Assembly (NCBI GenBank): GCA_036768485.1 | Contig: JAVLUZ010000151.1 | Location: 4,241,912 to 4,305,911, forward strand | Origin: Mermis nigrescens | Taxonomy: Eukaryota; Nematoda; Enoplea; Mermithida; Mermithidae | Reading direction: 5' to 3' | Length of the DNA: 64,000 nt | Part shown: positions 46,084-58,617 of the stretch, piece by piece | How the letters are laid out: every line of letters starts with the position of its first letter | How positions within the stretch are numbered: position 1 is the stretch's first letter | Position numbers and translations under genes: made by a program | Notes under the pieces: model-generated | Told to the model about the DNA's origin: nothing | What the model saw: only the letters and a program-made list of their open reading frames with translations | The model's database searches: none

Positions 46084-46958
46084 CTAGCAAAGAAAGATGC
46101 CCTGATGGAAGAAAAAGGACGAATATTTTTGGAATTGAGGATTATTAAAGATGTAAAAGGGGGACCAGGAAAAAGCCAGATATGCATGCAAAAATCACAA
46201 GAATCCATAAGAATTTACAACTTAGAGCAATGCGAAAATCGAAGTATATTCTGCGGTCCCTTTCGAAAAGGTGTCTTTTCGGTACATTGTGAACTGTTTT
46301 GTAGAATAATTAATGAACAAATTAGATGTGTGAGTAATCGATTTAATCCTTATAAATATCACATTTTTCTTACAACATAAAGCCCATGCGTCCTTGGTTT
46401 GATAAATAATGACTTTCGCATCAAGCTGTCTTATTATGGTCATAATGTACACTTATGCATGCCATGGTAGTTTGAAATTGTACATTTTCTCCAATTGTAG
46501 CATTTTTTATATTCTATGCAAACTTCAATTCTATTCTTCTGCACTGTTATCTTACTTTGCGCGTAATTTATATTGCCTCGGTCATTATCTTTAGCGGTCC
46601 AATGCGTTTTTGCTAGATGATTCATGCGCGTGTTTAGTGCCTATTTGTAACGCCATTGCTGAAGCGCGATTCCAGTTTCATTACTCCTGAAATTAGTGAA
46701 AGAAATCATTAGTCAATTTTTCAAATTCAAAACCAATGCTGCTATTGAGGAATTGACTGTTAGATTGATGTTTTTCTATGCCGGCCGTAAATTTTGCTTC
46801 GATTTGTGCATTGCATGAAGTTGTAACTTCTCAGCAGATTCTATGATTTTTGCATGCAAAGGTAACTATTTCCCAGTACCCTCCTTTTACATCTTTAATA
46901 ATCCGCAACTCCAAGCATATTCGTTCTTTTTGTTCTATCAAGCATTTTTCCTTGCTAG
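46084..46958. mobile_element. CTAGCAAAG-family TIR element, diverged (875 bp)
   Basis: The left arm (46084-46260) and right arm (46784-46958) are inverted, and both resemble the arms of 37878-38639. Flanks are TA on the left and TT on the right. The core is non-coding. Confidence 0.75.
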
Positions 46959-48331
46959 TTTTAACAATGAATGATTTAAATATCGATGTCACGTTGATGA
47001 AAATCTGAACGTTTATGAAAAAAAATCAACAAAAGTTATAAGAAATATTAATTTCGTCGTAATCTTTCTTCAAGCTACAGTGCAGTGTTTAAATTTCAGT
47101 AAGGCGTCATAGTATGAAAATTTTTATTGATTTTGTTTTAAAATTTATGCATTCAATTGCAATACATTCAAACTAAGTATTTGCTAATAAAGTAATATTT
47201 ATATATAATAAGTCATAAGGCTGAATGACAACTTTTACTTTTATTCCACTAGCTTCAGAGCAAGCTTTTAAGGTTTTTGTGATGTTTTCCAGGGGAACAA
47301 TTTTTGATAGAATTATTGGTGAAGAGTTGCGTTAACGGAAAATTGACGATCAGAATCATAAATCCGAGAGGAAATGAATCAGCTGGCATACCTTTATTAC
47401 AGTAGGAAATTGACGTATTTACAAATTTAATAACATTCAAAAAAGCCGGATATACCTGTTAACAAGGTTTACTGATGGAATGTCGTATTGAACTTCTCCC
47501 GTGAAAACTTTGCAAATTAAGTGATTTCAACTTGAGGTTCTCAAACAAAAATGTGTCATTGTTTTTGCGCTAAAAATATTTCTAGCATGCGATTTAAGCA
47601 TATCTTCCCAGGATGAAAAGTATTGGCTCCATACATAAGCAGGACTGAATTTCAAGGGGTCTGAATAGAACAGAAGAAAAAATGCCAAAAATTTAATTTT
47701 GGGATCTATCGTAATCTGTGATCGGCTTGCATTTAGTAGAACTTCGGAGGCCAACTGAGCGCTTAGGATAATATTTGAAAATCGGGAAATTCAGGAATAT
47801 ATTTCTGCGTCACTGAACTAATTTGCATATTCTTAATTTAAGTATATCGTCTGAATCTATGAGTCACATTATACCTTGTGGAAGGGGAAGAACCATCCTT
47901 GTCATAGGGTTTTAATGCCGCAGAACTTTTGCTCCCCCAAGAAAGCTGCTGGCTCCATCCCTTAGAATATTCAGTTTTTCGATTAGAAAGCAGATACTGC
48001 TATTTCGCTCGTTATTTTGCTATTTTTGGCTTAATAGTTACTACAAATGCTAAGTCCATGTTTCAAGCATGCTCAGGGTATCACGAAAATAGACTACGCT
48101 TCAAAAACCGACTTCATTTCCATAAAAAATTGACTGAATTAGAATATGATGCAAAATCGTTTGCATGTTGCTCTATCTAATGTACTAATGGATGCAGTGT
48201 TATGGAAAATTCATTGTCTGACGTAAAATTGACTATTCTATACAACAAAGTATTTGTAAATTTTTTCCATTTCGGTTAAAAGTCGATTTTCAGAAGAGAC
48301 CTATCATTCTGCCGTCTCGTACATATGTTAA
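46959..48331. other. Unassigned stretch
   Basis: Small frames on both strands (for example 47527-47754 minus, 47929-48180 plus) carry no recognised domain. No repeat boundary is seen. Confidence 0.4.
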
Positions 48332-48709
48332 CTAGCAAGGAAAAATGCTCCAAGCTCCAATGGAACAAAATGGACGAATGTACTTAGAATTACGGATTAT
48401 CAAAGATTTGAAAGAATGATACGAGGAAAAAGACATCCACGCATGCAAAAAATCATAATAATGTGTTTAAAAAATCAGAGTTTTTCTAAGCAACACAAAA
48501 ATCGAAGTAGATTCTGCGGCCTACAGAAGGATCTTGCTTTTCAGTTTGAGAAATAAATAACGCACAGTTTATTCCTTGAAAAGAACTGATCAATCTGAAT
48601 CCTCAAAACAACCAATAATTTAGTTTACTAACATTTATTGAATGCGACTCTGAGCAAGCCATGTAGCAAGGGCAATAAATGTGGCAGGGCACTAAACACG
48701 CGTGAATAG

Positions 48710-49632
48710 GCCGGTGTCACACCTCAAAGTGTCCGGTACAGTGTACACGCTTGAGGTACCTCAAAATTTAGGTTCCTCAAAATGTCTGGTGTATCTAGCA
48801 TCCCTCCAAAGTGTCCACATTTTCTTCCTTAATAAATTAGACTTATAAAGTGAATGGAACGGATAGAGTCGTCAATTCCCACACTGAATAAATAAAATGT
48901 AAAGTTTATGAAAAATCTTGAAAAGTCAGCCGCAAAAGTTTGTTCTAAGCACTCTTTCGACTAAAAACTATATGTTCTTTTCAGAAACACACTTTTTTGA
49001 CTTTTTTAAATGCTCGTTCTATCTAGATCATAAAAACCTAAGAAATTTAGCAACGAACAGTTTAGTAAATTTAACGAAATATAGTCAGAAAAATATGAAA
49101 ATGGTGCGAAGCGCGGATAATTTGACATTAGTCAGTCAATAATTGGCTAAATAAGCCTAAAACAGCCAACTTTCTACCATTTTTTGTTGAAAAATCAAGT
49201 ATTACGGGGGTCAGAACAGAAGCCATTCTGCGGGGGTACAACCACTTCAAAGGCACAACTTGTATGTACACGTACACATGCTAAATTTCTTAAATAATTA
49301 CATCAACATTATGCTAAATAAGCCGCTTAGTCTTCTTTCATTTTAGAGCAATAAAAAATGAATGCGTTTAAGCGTAAGTCAAAGAAATGCAAGACAATAT
49401 GTCACAAACAAAGATGATTTGCTTCAGAGCAAAATGCAAGGTTCGAGGAACAATAGAGTAAGTGCCCAAAATGCACCACTTAATTACATCTAATTCCGTA
49501 CTACATTGTTGTGTATTATGTTCAAAAAACAAAAAACAGACAACCCGCACACTTTGAGGTGGATCTAAAATTACCTCAAAGCGTTCGGCCAGATTCGACA
49601 TCCGGACACTCTGAGGTTTGATACCGGCACCG
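48710..49632. mobile_element. TIR element with CCTCAAAGTGTCCGG ends
   Basis: GCCGGTGTCACACCTC followed by AAAGTGTCCGG at the left is inverted at the right as CCGGACACTCTGAGG then TTTGATACCGGC. CCTCAAA boxes recur inside each end. The target duplication is unclear. The interior includes a hairpin box relative near 49103. Confidence 0.55.
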
Positions 49633-49641
49633 AAGAGTATA

Positions 49642-50537
49642 CGAGGGGTGTCCCAGAAATCCTTAGGTTTTTACAAGGAAATTGATTCTGTCAGGCCATT
49701 TTTGGTTAGAATGTACCCTGACATCTTTAAGGAATATTGACAAAATATTCTTTCCGTTCGTTTCCTTTTGAAGGAAATATTGGGCTTAGAAAAATAGTAA
49801 TAAGACAGGGTGTCTCAAAATGGTTCTTCATTCCTCACTTTGTTTACAGTAACCGTATACAGATTTTTATTGAACACATTGGTTGCAGGGAGTCTACTGT
49901 TCTTCACTGTGGAGCCGTTTAAATTAGGCTCATTCTGATTGGTAGAAAATAGGCAAAATATTGTCTCATTCAACAGTTTTTTCGACTGCAAAAAAGTTGG
50001 CTTTCTGGTTTCACAAAAGTTCCTACAGTTTTCAAACTGTTGATCACAGCTAACTGATTTTTTAAATGAACTGTCCTGAGTGTTTTCTCTATGGAAACCA
50101 CCATGGCTTTTTAATCGGCTGCTAATATTAACTAATCAGGTGCACCTAACCTCACAAATGTCGCTGAAAATGGGTTGTTTTGATTCTGGAAACCCTGTTC
50201 CATACAGAGATGGCGTTTCTATGTGGAATGCCGTTTGAAAAGAAGAGCATTGACCAGGCTACCTTCTTGTATGTTAGTATTCATGCCGATCTTTTTTTGA
50301 AATTTTGGCATCAAAACAAAGAGTGTTGTTTTTTCACTAAGTTTAATTTTCAAAAATTGGGGGTAAAATAAGTCGCTAAAAATTCATCAAAAATCTAAAT
50401 AATTTATAGGATATATGGCGAAATTGACTGAAATTTTGCACGTTTTGCTAAAATAAGCGAACTAATATTCTGACAAAAAACGGCAAACAATGGTCCATTT
50501 TTGCAGAAAAACCTTAGGACTTATGGGACACCCCTCG
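49642..50537. mobile_element. Tc1/mariner-like element (896 bp, TA TSD), no transposase seen
   Basis: Ends CGAGGGGTGTCCC and GGGACACCCCTCG are exact inverses, and the similarity continues for about 31 bp (CCTTAGGTTTTT). TA flanks both sides (49640-49641 and 50538-50539). No frame shows a DD-E/D transposase, so it is non-autonomous or decayed. Confidence 0.8.
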
Positions 50538-51209
50538 TAGCACACAAGATGGTGCAAGAATAATTAGTGACATAACTGTGCACATAAATGCAACAGTGCA
50601 CAATGATAAAACAGAAATTTGAATAGCTCACATTGGGCGCCAAGGCAGGAGAAAATGTATATCATCGCTATCATGACACGTTTAATTGTAAAGCATAATA
50701 AACAGCGTGATGCGAATGTCCCATTTTATCCTTCGAACCATTAACGATTAACTGTATATTGATTATACATTGTTAAAAAATGCGATACTGATATCCAACT
50801 TATTCGGCTATTTAGCACAGGTCAAAGATTTTTTCTGAGCGCTTAACAAAACATCTGGAAATTTTTCTACAGAATACTTTTCATCAGAAGCCCCAGAATT
50901 GATTCGTTTTTTGTGTTGCATAGGAAAAGTCTGATTTTTCATGAGATTCTTATGATTTTTTGGGCGCATAGGTCACTTTTTCCTATTCCGCTATATTTAT
51001 ATCTTAAATAATCGGCAATTCCATGTATATTCGTCCTTTTTCTTCCACCGGAACATTTTTCCTTGCTGATGACCTTTATAATTCATTAGCGTGCTTTGAG
51101 TGAATCAATCAGTAAAGTCTTTAACTTGCCGAATGAAATACAACAGTAGAACAATGCGGAATACAAAATTATTCCCTCACATCAACATTCACATTGTAAA
51201 CTAAACAAT

Positions 51210-51690
51210 TTCTACCTAAATCGTAATTCTGATGTTATGGAGAACATTTTTGAAAAACTACCTTTTCGATTCTCAAGCTTGATGTAATGACGAACACTCT
51301 TATCACAAATTACCTTCTACGACCTTCTCAAACTAAATTTAATTTTTAGTGTAAACTTTACTGAACCACTGAGTGAAAGAGTAAATTTTAATAGGCGTTT
51401 ATACTGACTTGTCTGAAAATTGCTTATAAATACTGTCGAAAAACGCCATATTAAATTACCTTACCTCACAACTTTACACGCTCATTACTAGCGCCGTATT
51501 GAGTGTAAAGAAAATGAAAAAAGGAGGTATCGAATTTTTTTAATATTTATCTATTTATCACATAAATATCCGAACTTCCCGAATGTGTCCCGTTATGGCT
51601 GCAGTGGGTGCACAGGTGGTAGGGTTACCTTAAGTATATTATATATAGGTACGTGCTTCGCTAGAGCACCTTGATATCATTCGAGATATG
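51210..51690 (+). repeat. Fragment related to the 39.3-46.0 kb inverted-repeat structure
   Basis: Contains GTGTAAACTTTACTG, TGAGTGTAAAGAAAATG, then GAATGTGTCCCGTTATGGCTG and TAGGTACGTGCTTCGC, the same order as 41520-41750. Confidence 0.65.
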
Positions 51691-53394
51691 TCATTTTAAA
51701 AATGTAGCCTTTCATGCCCAAAATAGCTTTGTTAGAGAAAAATGTTTTTGCTGTTTCCGAATTTTCATAATGTGCAAGTTGAGAGGGAATCGTTTTTTAT
51801 TCTGTCCAGCTATAATGTTTTATATTATTTTAGATCAGGTGGCTTGTCTGCCAATTCTGCTTTACGCCGTGTGATAGTTGTGCCGTGGGAATTTAGAAAA
51901 TACGTTGCTGTCGTGAAAGTTGATTATGAATTTGAATCGAGCTACTCGTGTAGGCAGAACTCATTCATATTGCAAAAAATGAGGTTCACAGGCGGGTAAG
52001 TGAATCATTCGCAGACATTGCTTGAAAAAAACACAAAAATCTACTAGCATGTCTAAAGTGTTTTGTAATTAGAATTTGTTTTACAAATCTAAATAAATTT
52101 CCATAAATGTGATACTTTCAAATTTAAAGAATTTAAAAGAGAAGTTCATATTTTTAAATGTGGATCGGTGTTTATTTTAGTGATGAATAACACGCCAATT
52201 TAATCACAAACAGCGATTGAATTCTGGAGGAAGAGGAGGAGTTCTAGAATTTTCAAAGATCAAGAACTGCCGGAAAAAAATTTGGCCTGAGCAAAAAAAT
52301 CGTTTTCCAACATTTCTCATTGAATTCTATCTATTGGCATCAAAAATCGCAAGAAAAGCAAAATACATTTTCGAAACCTTAATTCTGGCATCTGCCGAAT
52401 TTTGGGTCTTTAGTATTCTTAGAGATCCAAAATTCAGCAAAATAACTCCGTTCATGTGTAATTGCACAAATAAGTTTTTTGCGTAGTTTGAACACTTTTC
52501 GACCGTATAGTCAACTTTGACTTTTTTACAAATTTTTTTTCACTTCAGGTGGATGACGTGCAATAGTTCTGCAATAAATTCGGGAGATGCTGTCTTCGTA
52601 AGTATGCAGAAGAGTTGCAGTTTTGACAAGGGACACCCTATAGTGCAGAATCGGAGTATGATTGATCACTGATTTAACGAATCGATTTTATTGCAATGTT
52701 TTACTATTTTCATTATGGCGAATTTAGGTTTTAAATTTCAATTACGGTTATTACGTTCGATTACGGTGATTGTGATTTTAAATTGCATAATTTTGATTTT
52801 GATTAAAAACGAGCAAACAGTATTCGGCTTTACTTGAATGCTTTGGTTGATCTTACGCTTTTAACATTATAATAGCCTTTGAGGCTATTTCACTCAAAAG
52901 ACTCTCCGGCTAACTACTTCATATCAAGGATGCTACGTATCAATGTGTGCTAGCCGTCCCCGTAGAATGGCTAATTTTTTAGGAAATTTTTTACGATTTC
53001 CTAGATATAATTCGATGCTTTGGATAATATGTAAAAACCCTATATAAAATTTTTTGCTCACGTTGCAATTAAGTGACTTTTCCAAGACCACTGATTACTG
53101 ATTGACTAGAGATTTTGTGATGCTGAACCTATCCTTTCGATTTCATAGAGAAAAACCATGAATTATTTCTGATATAATAGAATCTTCAATGTTCTCGTAC
53201 GAACATAATCGTGTGTTTTATATTTTGAATTTTAAGTAATTGAGTTTTAAATTTGAGTTTTTAGCATCTAGGAAATGGCTGCTTAACACATTGCCCAGTT
53301 GTTGACGTTTTCGTAAAACTTAATTTTTAATACATTTCCCAAAAAAAGATTTCTCCACAAGCACATACTGCTTTCGGTGCTCACCCACCACACG
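51691..53394. other. Unassigned stretch with one decayed MITE
   Basis: About 52210-52440 is a decayed member of the CAYAC-TGGGCG family (TTCAAAGATCAAGAA, CATTTCTCATTGAATTC). Small frames at 51671-51999 have no recognised domain. The remainder shows nothing. Confidence 0.4.
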
Positions 53395-53575
53395 TGGGCA
53401 TGAGGGGGTTGGGGTATAAACCACACAGGCGTGGGGGTTGGAAGTTGACACTCCAACATCCGGTAGAGTAGACCCTTAAAATCGATAAATTACAGAATTG
53501 AATTTTTGGCATGTTTTTGAGATATTAACCCGTTTCAGACCAGACCCCCTGAATTTAACTGCTGCCCATGTATGT
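53395..53575. mobile_element. MITE related to 36158, degenerate
   Basis: Starts near CACACGTGGGCATGAGG and ends GCTGCCCATGTATG, with an internal second start CACACAGGCGTGGGGG. No target duplication can be read. Confidence 0.45.
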
Positions 53576-54858
53576 ATGCTTTAGACCCCGGGAAACCGGA
53601 AACACGTCTTGTATTAGAGGTCTGATATAGAGCTTCGAATAAGTTCTATAGACTTGAAAGGAACTCCGATTTTGAAATTTGACGATGTTTCTCAAAACAC
53701 TATGGTGTTCTACAGATTCTATTTCGAACTTCAAGCAGGCGCAAATTAAATTTCGACAATCTCACCCGAACTTCAAGAGAACAAGCAAATCAAAGTTCTA
53801 CAAAACCGAAAAATAGACTATAAATGTTAGAGTGAGCACATCAACGAATGAAGGTCATTCATGTGTGGCCGATGTACTAATACCTAATTAATGCATGCGA
53901 CTAATCTATGCTCATCTTTATTGGCGATAGCATGACTTTGCATTGCACTCAAATGTTTTTACGATATAATGAAGCAACAGAGCGAGCCAAAGAGGTTTTT
54001 CTTCACTCACCTTGAAAACGTTCTCACTAGAAAAAGGTCTACGACTTGACTTGTTTTTAATTTGTTAAAATTACCTACGTTATATTAGATTAACATCGGA
54101 AAACAAAGAAAGATCTTTAAATGTAAGAAATAGGAATGAAGCAAATTTTTTTACAAGCATAAATCAAAGCTAACGCTTATGTTACAATCGAGGTTTTTCT
54201 AATCTGACATTTAATTTTGTCAATTTCAGCCTTACTTTTCAGGTATAAGTAAAGTAGCACGATTGCGATTTAAATCCTAAAATTAGTCGTGCGATATTTT
54301 CAAATTTATAACGCTTGTTAGTGAAGAGAGCTCTTTTCATACATTTAGTGTTAGCTTATTTTCATGATCTCTCAAAAAATATTTAGGTTCGAGAAATTTA
54401 TTTTGAAAAATTTACACAAATTTTCATCTTAAAAAAATTGTATTTGCTCGGTATATTTTATGATTAAAAATACAATAACCTTAAAATTAATGTTGAAATT
54501 CTAATTTTAGACGTGTAAAATTTTAAAAATTATTGTTTTGAAGAGCTAACTTAACTATTTAGTTAATTAGTGATAAATCTGGACTTCTAATTTCAGGTAA
54601 AAATCAATTTCTAAATCATTCCTATGAATAACTACAGGAAATGATGCGGGAGTTAATCAGATTTATTTCATTTGAATTAAATTCTAGATCGCAATCGCGC
54701 TTTGAAGCCCTTGCATCTGAGGTTGAAAATGTTTTGACGTGAATATGCATGTCAATTTTATTTTTCGTTATGCGTGGCGAGGCGACCACTCGTCCGTTAG
54801 TATTAGCAAATCATGAATGTTCGCTCGAGTTGATTTCTGAGTTGAATCATACAATGAC

Positions 54859-55034
54859 CAGGTGCTTAGCTCGGGGGGGGAATGTGAAGGTCCGGACCCC
54901 TCCCAAAATTCAGAAAAAACCGGAAAAATAGGACTTTTTAAAAGTTATTTTTTGCTATTTTTGAGCCTTTTTGGACCCCGGCCACAAAACTAGTGTTGGT
55001 CCCCCTGAAAGTAGGATGGCCAGCTACGTGCCTG
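54859..55034. mobile_element. hAT MITE, CAGGCACGTAGCTG family
   Basis: Starts CAGGTGCTTAGCTCGGGGG and ends GCCAGCTACGTGCCTG. Flanks ACAATGAC and ACAAAGGC match at 6 of 8. The interior, with GGTCCGGACCCC and AATAGGACTTTTTA, matches 5069-5235. Confidence 0.7.
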
Positions 55035-56113
55035 ACAAAGGCGAGTAGAAAGGAAAGGACTCGCATCACCATACAGCAGAGGTCATTGGACATGTCATCT
55101 TAACATTTTTATGTAATATTTATTCAAGGCATGATGCTATACTGATAGTCAAACGGACAGAACACACAGTCCGTCCGACTTGCGCCCAACTTAAAATTTC
55201 TAATGAAAGGCAAGAACCGAAATTTTCTAGGAACCCAAACTAACGAACGGGCATTAGTATTCGTAGTCAAGCCAATTGGCCGATCTTCTCATTCATTTAA
55301 TGCATCTATATGTTGTCAATCATGTGTTCAATTAAACAATTTTTACTAATAATTGATAAGACTCCGAAAATTATAAAGCAAACAAGGGTTCAAAACAAAT
55401 GTTAATACAGTGAAAATGGTTTGTTTATTGAATTTGATTATAAAAAATCAACTATCATTCTGTAAAGACATATTTATTCTAAAGTTGCTTTTAAATTAAG
55501 GACATATGTATGTCAAGAAAGCGAAAATCGGGCACCTATGTACATATGTATATCGAAAAATTTTTAGCCTACACTTTGAGTGCTGCCGACATTCTTTCAT
55601 TTCAATATAATTCGCCAATAGTCTATTTCATTTGACTTTGAGGTTTTTGAAAAAGTTTTAATCGACTACAAAAGCGTTTTAAACTAATACAAAAATATGA
55701 TATTCTACAGTATGTCGAGTCATATAGAGAAGTATGTATGTTTGTGTTAAGCCGCATTGTCGCATCAAAAGTTTAAACCGTTTTTGTAGCCTGATTCTTG
55801 TGGAAAAATTCAGAAGAAAACCGCAAAGTTAAATAAAACAGACTATAGTTCACGAGACAAATGAAATGAAAATTTGATTTTTCCATCTTGTTTATGTTAA
55901 CTCGCATATTGTATACCCATCCTTTTTCGTGATTCAGTCAATTAAGTGAACATTAAGCTGCCTGAATAAAGTTTCATAATTTCGTAACTCCGTTTTGTAG
56001 ACTATACCTTTAGGCCCTGCAGACATACATTATGTAGATTTGTGATGATGACCTGGTCCTCAAATACGTGGACTACAGTAGGATAGAATTCTGTAATCGC
56101 AGCCAACCTTAAC
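55035..56113. other. Central part of the large TIR element, unassigned
   Basis: AT-rich and without a recognised protein. Several ATACATATGTA motifs occur. No transposase domain is visible in the frames inspected. Confidence 0.4.
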
Positions 56114-56351
56114 CATACCTGGGCGTAGGAGGTTGGGGTTATGCATCCCCAGAAACCAAAATACCTCCCATAATTCAATTTTTTAAAATTTTTTGTTTTT
56201 TCGCAATCTTTTGATGCCAATGGATAGTGCTCGATGAGAAACGTTGAAAAATGGTGTTTTTTTCGCCATATCACCATTTTTGAGGCCATTATTTTACTTT
56301 CAAAAAAATCTTGCACCCCGCTCCCCAGAACTTCGATGGCGACCATCTATG
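56114..56351. mobile_element. CAYAC-TGGGCG MITE
   Basis: Starts CATACCTGGGCGTAGG and ends CGACCATCTATG. Flanks ACCTTAAC and ACCTCAAC match at 7 of 8. The interior has CTTTTGATGCCAATGG as in the other copies. Confidence 0.8.
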
Positions 56352-57710
56352 ACCTCAACCTTATGATTAGGCACAGAACGGCTATAAGCGATGGGAATGA
56401 TACATAGCATAATGGGCGCTCCATACATGCTGCTGTTAGCGTCGTATACATACATTACAGTAAAGTGCCGAACTACATATAGGTACATACTTCTTGTGCA
56501 AAAAAAGCTGTGCTCATTAATTATCTAAACCTGTGCATGGCGCATGTCAACTTCGTAAACTATGTTGGTACCTGTAGTCTGTTTCACATAACTTAGTGCA
56601 TAAATTCTAAGAAATTTAATTGACAGTAAGCTGAGGATCCCGATAATTATCAGATCGACTAGACCTACACAGTTGTCTTCACTTTCATATAAAAAATTGT
56701 GGATATTTTAAAAGGCATCTAAAATTGAAATTTCAATACAAATTTCAAAGTTATGTATTACATTTTTAAAAATATAATATACCGTGCAAATACAATTTTT
56801 TCAAATTAAGATATTAGTAAAATTTTAAAATAAATTTTTCGAACTTAAAATATTTTTCGAGGGATCATAAAATTATGATCAGACTAAATAACAGAAAGGA
56901 GCAGCTTCTTTTGAACCAGCATTATAAATTAAAAATATCGCACAGCTAATTTTAGAATTTAAATCGCTATTTCACTACTTTATTCGTACATACATGAAAA
57001 ATTAGGTTGAAAACAGCAAAATTAAATTTCAAATTAAAACAACCTTGACCTCAACACAAGCGTGAGCTTTGATTTTATCGATTTATGCTTGCAAAAAAGC
57101 TTGGCTGTATTCCCATTTCTTACAAATAAAGATCTTTCTAGATTTCCAAATGTTAATCTAATATAACGTAGGTTAATTTTACTTAATTAAAAACAAGTCA
57201 AGTCGTAGACCTTTTTCTAGCGAGCACTTTTCGAAAGTGCGTGAAGAAAAAGCCCTTTGGGTCGCTCTGTTAATTCATTATGTTATATAGAAACAGATGA
57301 GCGCAAAGTCATGCTATCGCCAATAAAGATGAGCATAAATTGGGCGCATGCATTAATTAGGTATTAGTACATCGGCCACACATAAATTACATTCATTGGT
57401 TGATGTGCTCACTCTAACATTTATGGTCAATTTTTGGGTTTGATAGAACTTCGATTTGCTTGTTTCCTTCGAAGTTCGAATAGGTTTGTCGAACTTCGAT
57501 TTGCGCCTGCTTGAAGTTCGACTAAAGATTCGTAGAACTTCGAATTACATCTACTGGAAGTTCGAAATATGATCTGCAGAACTCAAATTTATCCAATATC
57601 GAAAAACTTTGATATCGAAGCTCCTTTTACGTGTACTAGAACTTCTTCAAAGTTCTATATTGAGTCGTGTTCAAGGTTCTATATTAAGCCTAGTTAAACA
57701 AAAAGATCGC

Positions 57711-58124
57711 AGTTCTCTTAGTTTTTGCTTCTCTCAAGCGATCTAGCTTACAGAAAAACGGTAACAACGCACGCGTACAACGCCAACTCAATCTCAATGT
57801 CGCTTAAGCTACCGGCTTGAGGCTAAAGAAATGCATCAGGTTTGCACGTGGACCTGAGGCCCTTTTACACTTGACTGCAACCAATCCCCGTTCAATCCCA
57901 ACGCCCCAGCCTAATCATTATTTGTTTTGTCCATTTCGTTTTGTGCTTGATGACATGTCAACTTTTCTAGTATAAAAGTTTGCGTTTTTACAATAACACG
58001 GCATAGCGTCAAAAACGGTATAGATTTTTATAGCGACAATTATATGTACATCTCTGTTTTATAGTTATCGGATTTTTATTGTCGGAGATTTACACGACCG
58101 AAGTTGTGTGAAACAGACTATAGA
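57711..58124. other. Spacer upstream of the second duplication unit
   Basis: 58075-58125 is a reversed end of the TATAGTC TIR family (GACCGAAGTTGTGTGAAACA then GACTATAG). A TAGTATAAAAG motif at 57969 resembles a TATA box but lies about 650 bp from the lipase start and inside repeat DNA, so I do not call it a promoter. Confidence 0.35.
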
Positions 58125-58617
58125 TTCCAAAAATGGGAAAATATGAAATTTTTCCGGGGCCAAAAATGAATAAAAATCCATATTTTTCGATAACGTTTTA
58201 CTGCTGTTTTAGCACTTATCCCAGAGGTCATTTTGGATAAAAAAAGCTTACTAACAGATCTTCTCAGACCGGCTCACCCCCAGATTGGCCTAAGTGAGCG
58301 TCTATGCATTCGATCGTTCCCCTCCCCCCGAAAAGGTTCAGTTTTAGGGGTGGTCTTACGGCTTCTTCCTCGATGTTTCATTTATCCTAATTGACTTTAG
58401 TTTGATGAAAGTTAAGCCTCGAAATAATTTTTACCATTGAAAAGTTCAATAATGAGAGGTCTACTAATATATACGATAAATCAAAAGTTATATCGGTAAA
58501 TTTTTTGAAACTCTTATTTGTGCATGAAAATCGATTCCGTTCTCCTGATTTGTGTCCTTTCTTTGCCCTATTAATCATTTAATATTTTTTTAAATATTTA
58601 TTCAGACAATTTAATGA

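Larger units (their letters stand above)
48332..51068. mobile_element. CTAGCAAAG-family TIR element interrupted by two nested elements
   Basis: The left arm 48332-48540 and right arm 50880-51068 resemble inverted family arms with several differences. The body contains an inverted-repeat element (48710-49632) and a TA-flanked element (49642-50537). Without them it would be about 0.9 kb, like its relatives. Confidence 0.65.
53605..57710. mobile_element. Large TIR element with ~1.1-kb inverted arms and GAAGTTCGAA-type subterminal boxes
   Basis: The left arm (about 53.6-54.7 kb) is inverted at 56.6-57.7 kb. Shared landmarks include GTTAGAGTGAGCACATCAAC, GGCCGATGTACTAATACCTA, AAAGTCATGCTATCGCCAAT in one arm and the complement in the other, and AAGATCTTT. 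The outer 250 bp of each arm is packed with GAAGTTCG and AGAACTTCGA boxes. The centre holds two smaller MITEs (54859-55034, 56114-56351) and no transposase. Exact ends and target duplication are unclear. Confidence 0.7.

Noticed and set aside
49737..50371. Transposase of the TA-flanked element
   Set aside because: The two plus-strand frames are short and in different phases, and no catalytic motif or helix-turn-helix could be recognised.
57969..57979. Promoter TATA box for lipase copy 2
   Set aside because: It lies about 650 bp from the start codon, in repeat DNA, and is not conserved at the matching place upstream of copy 1.
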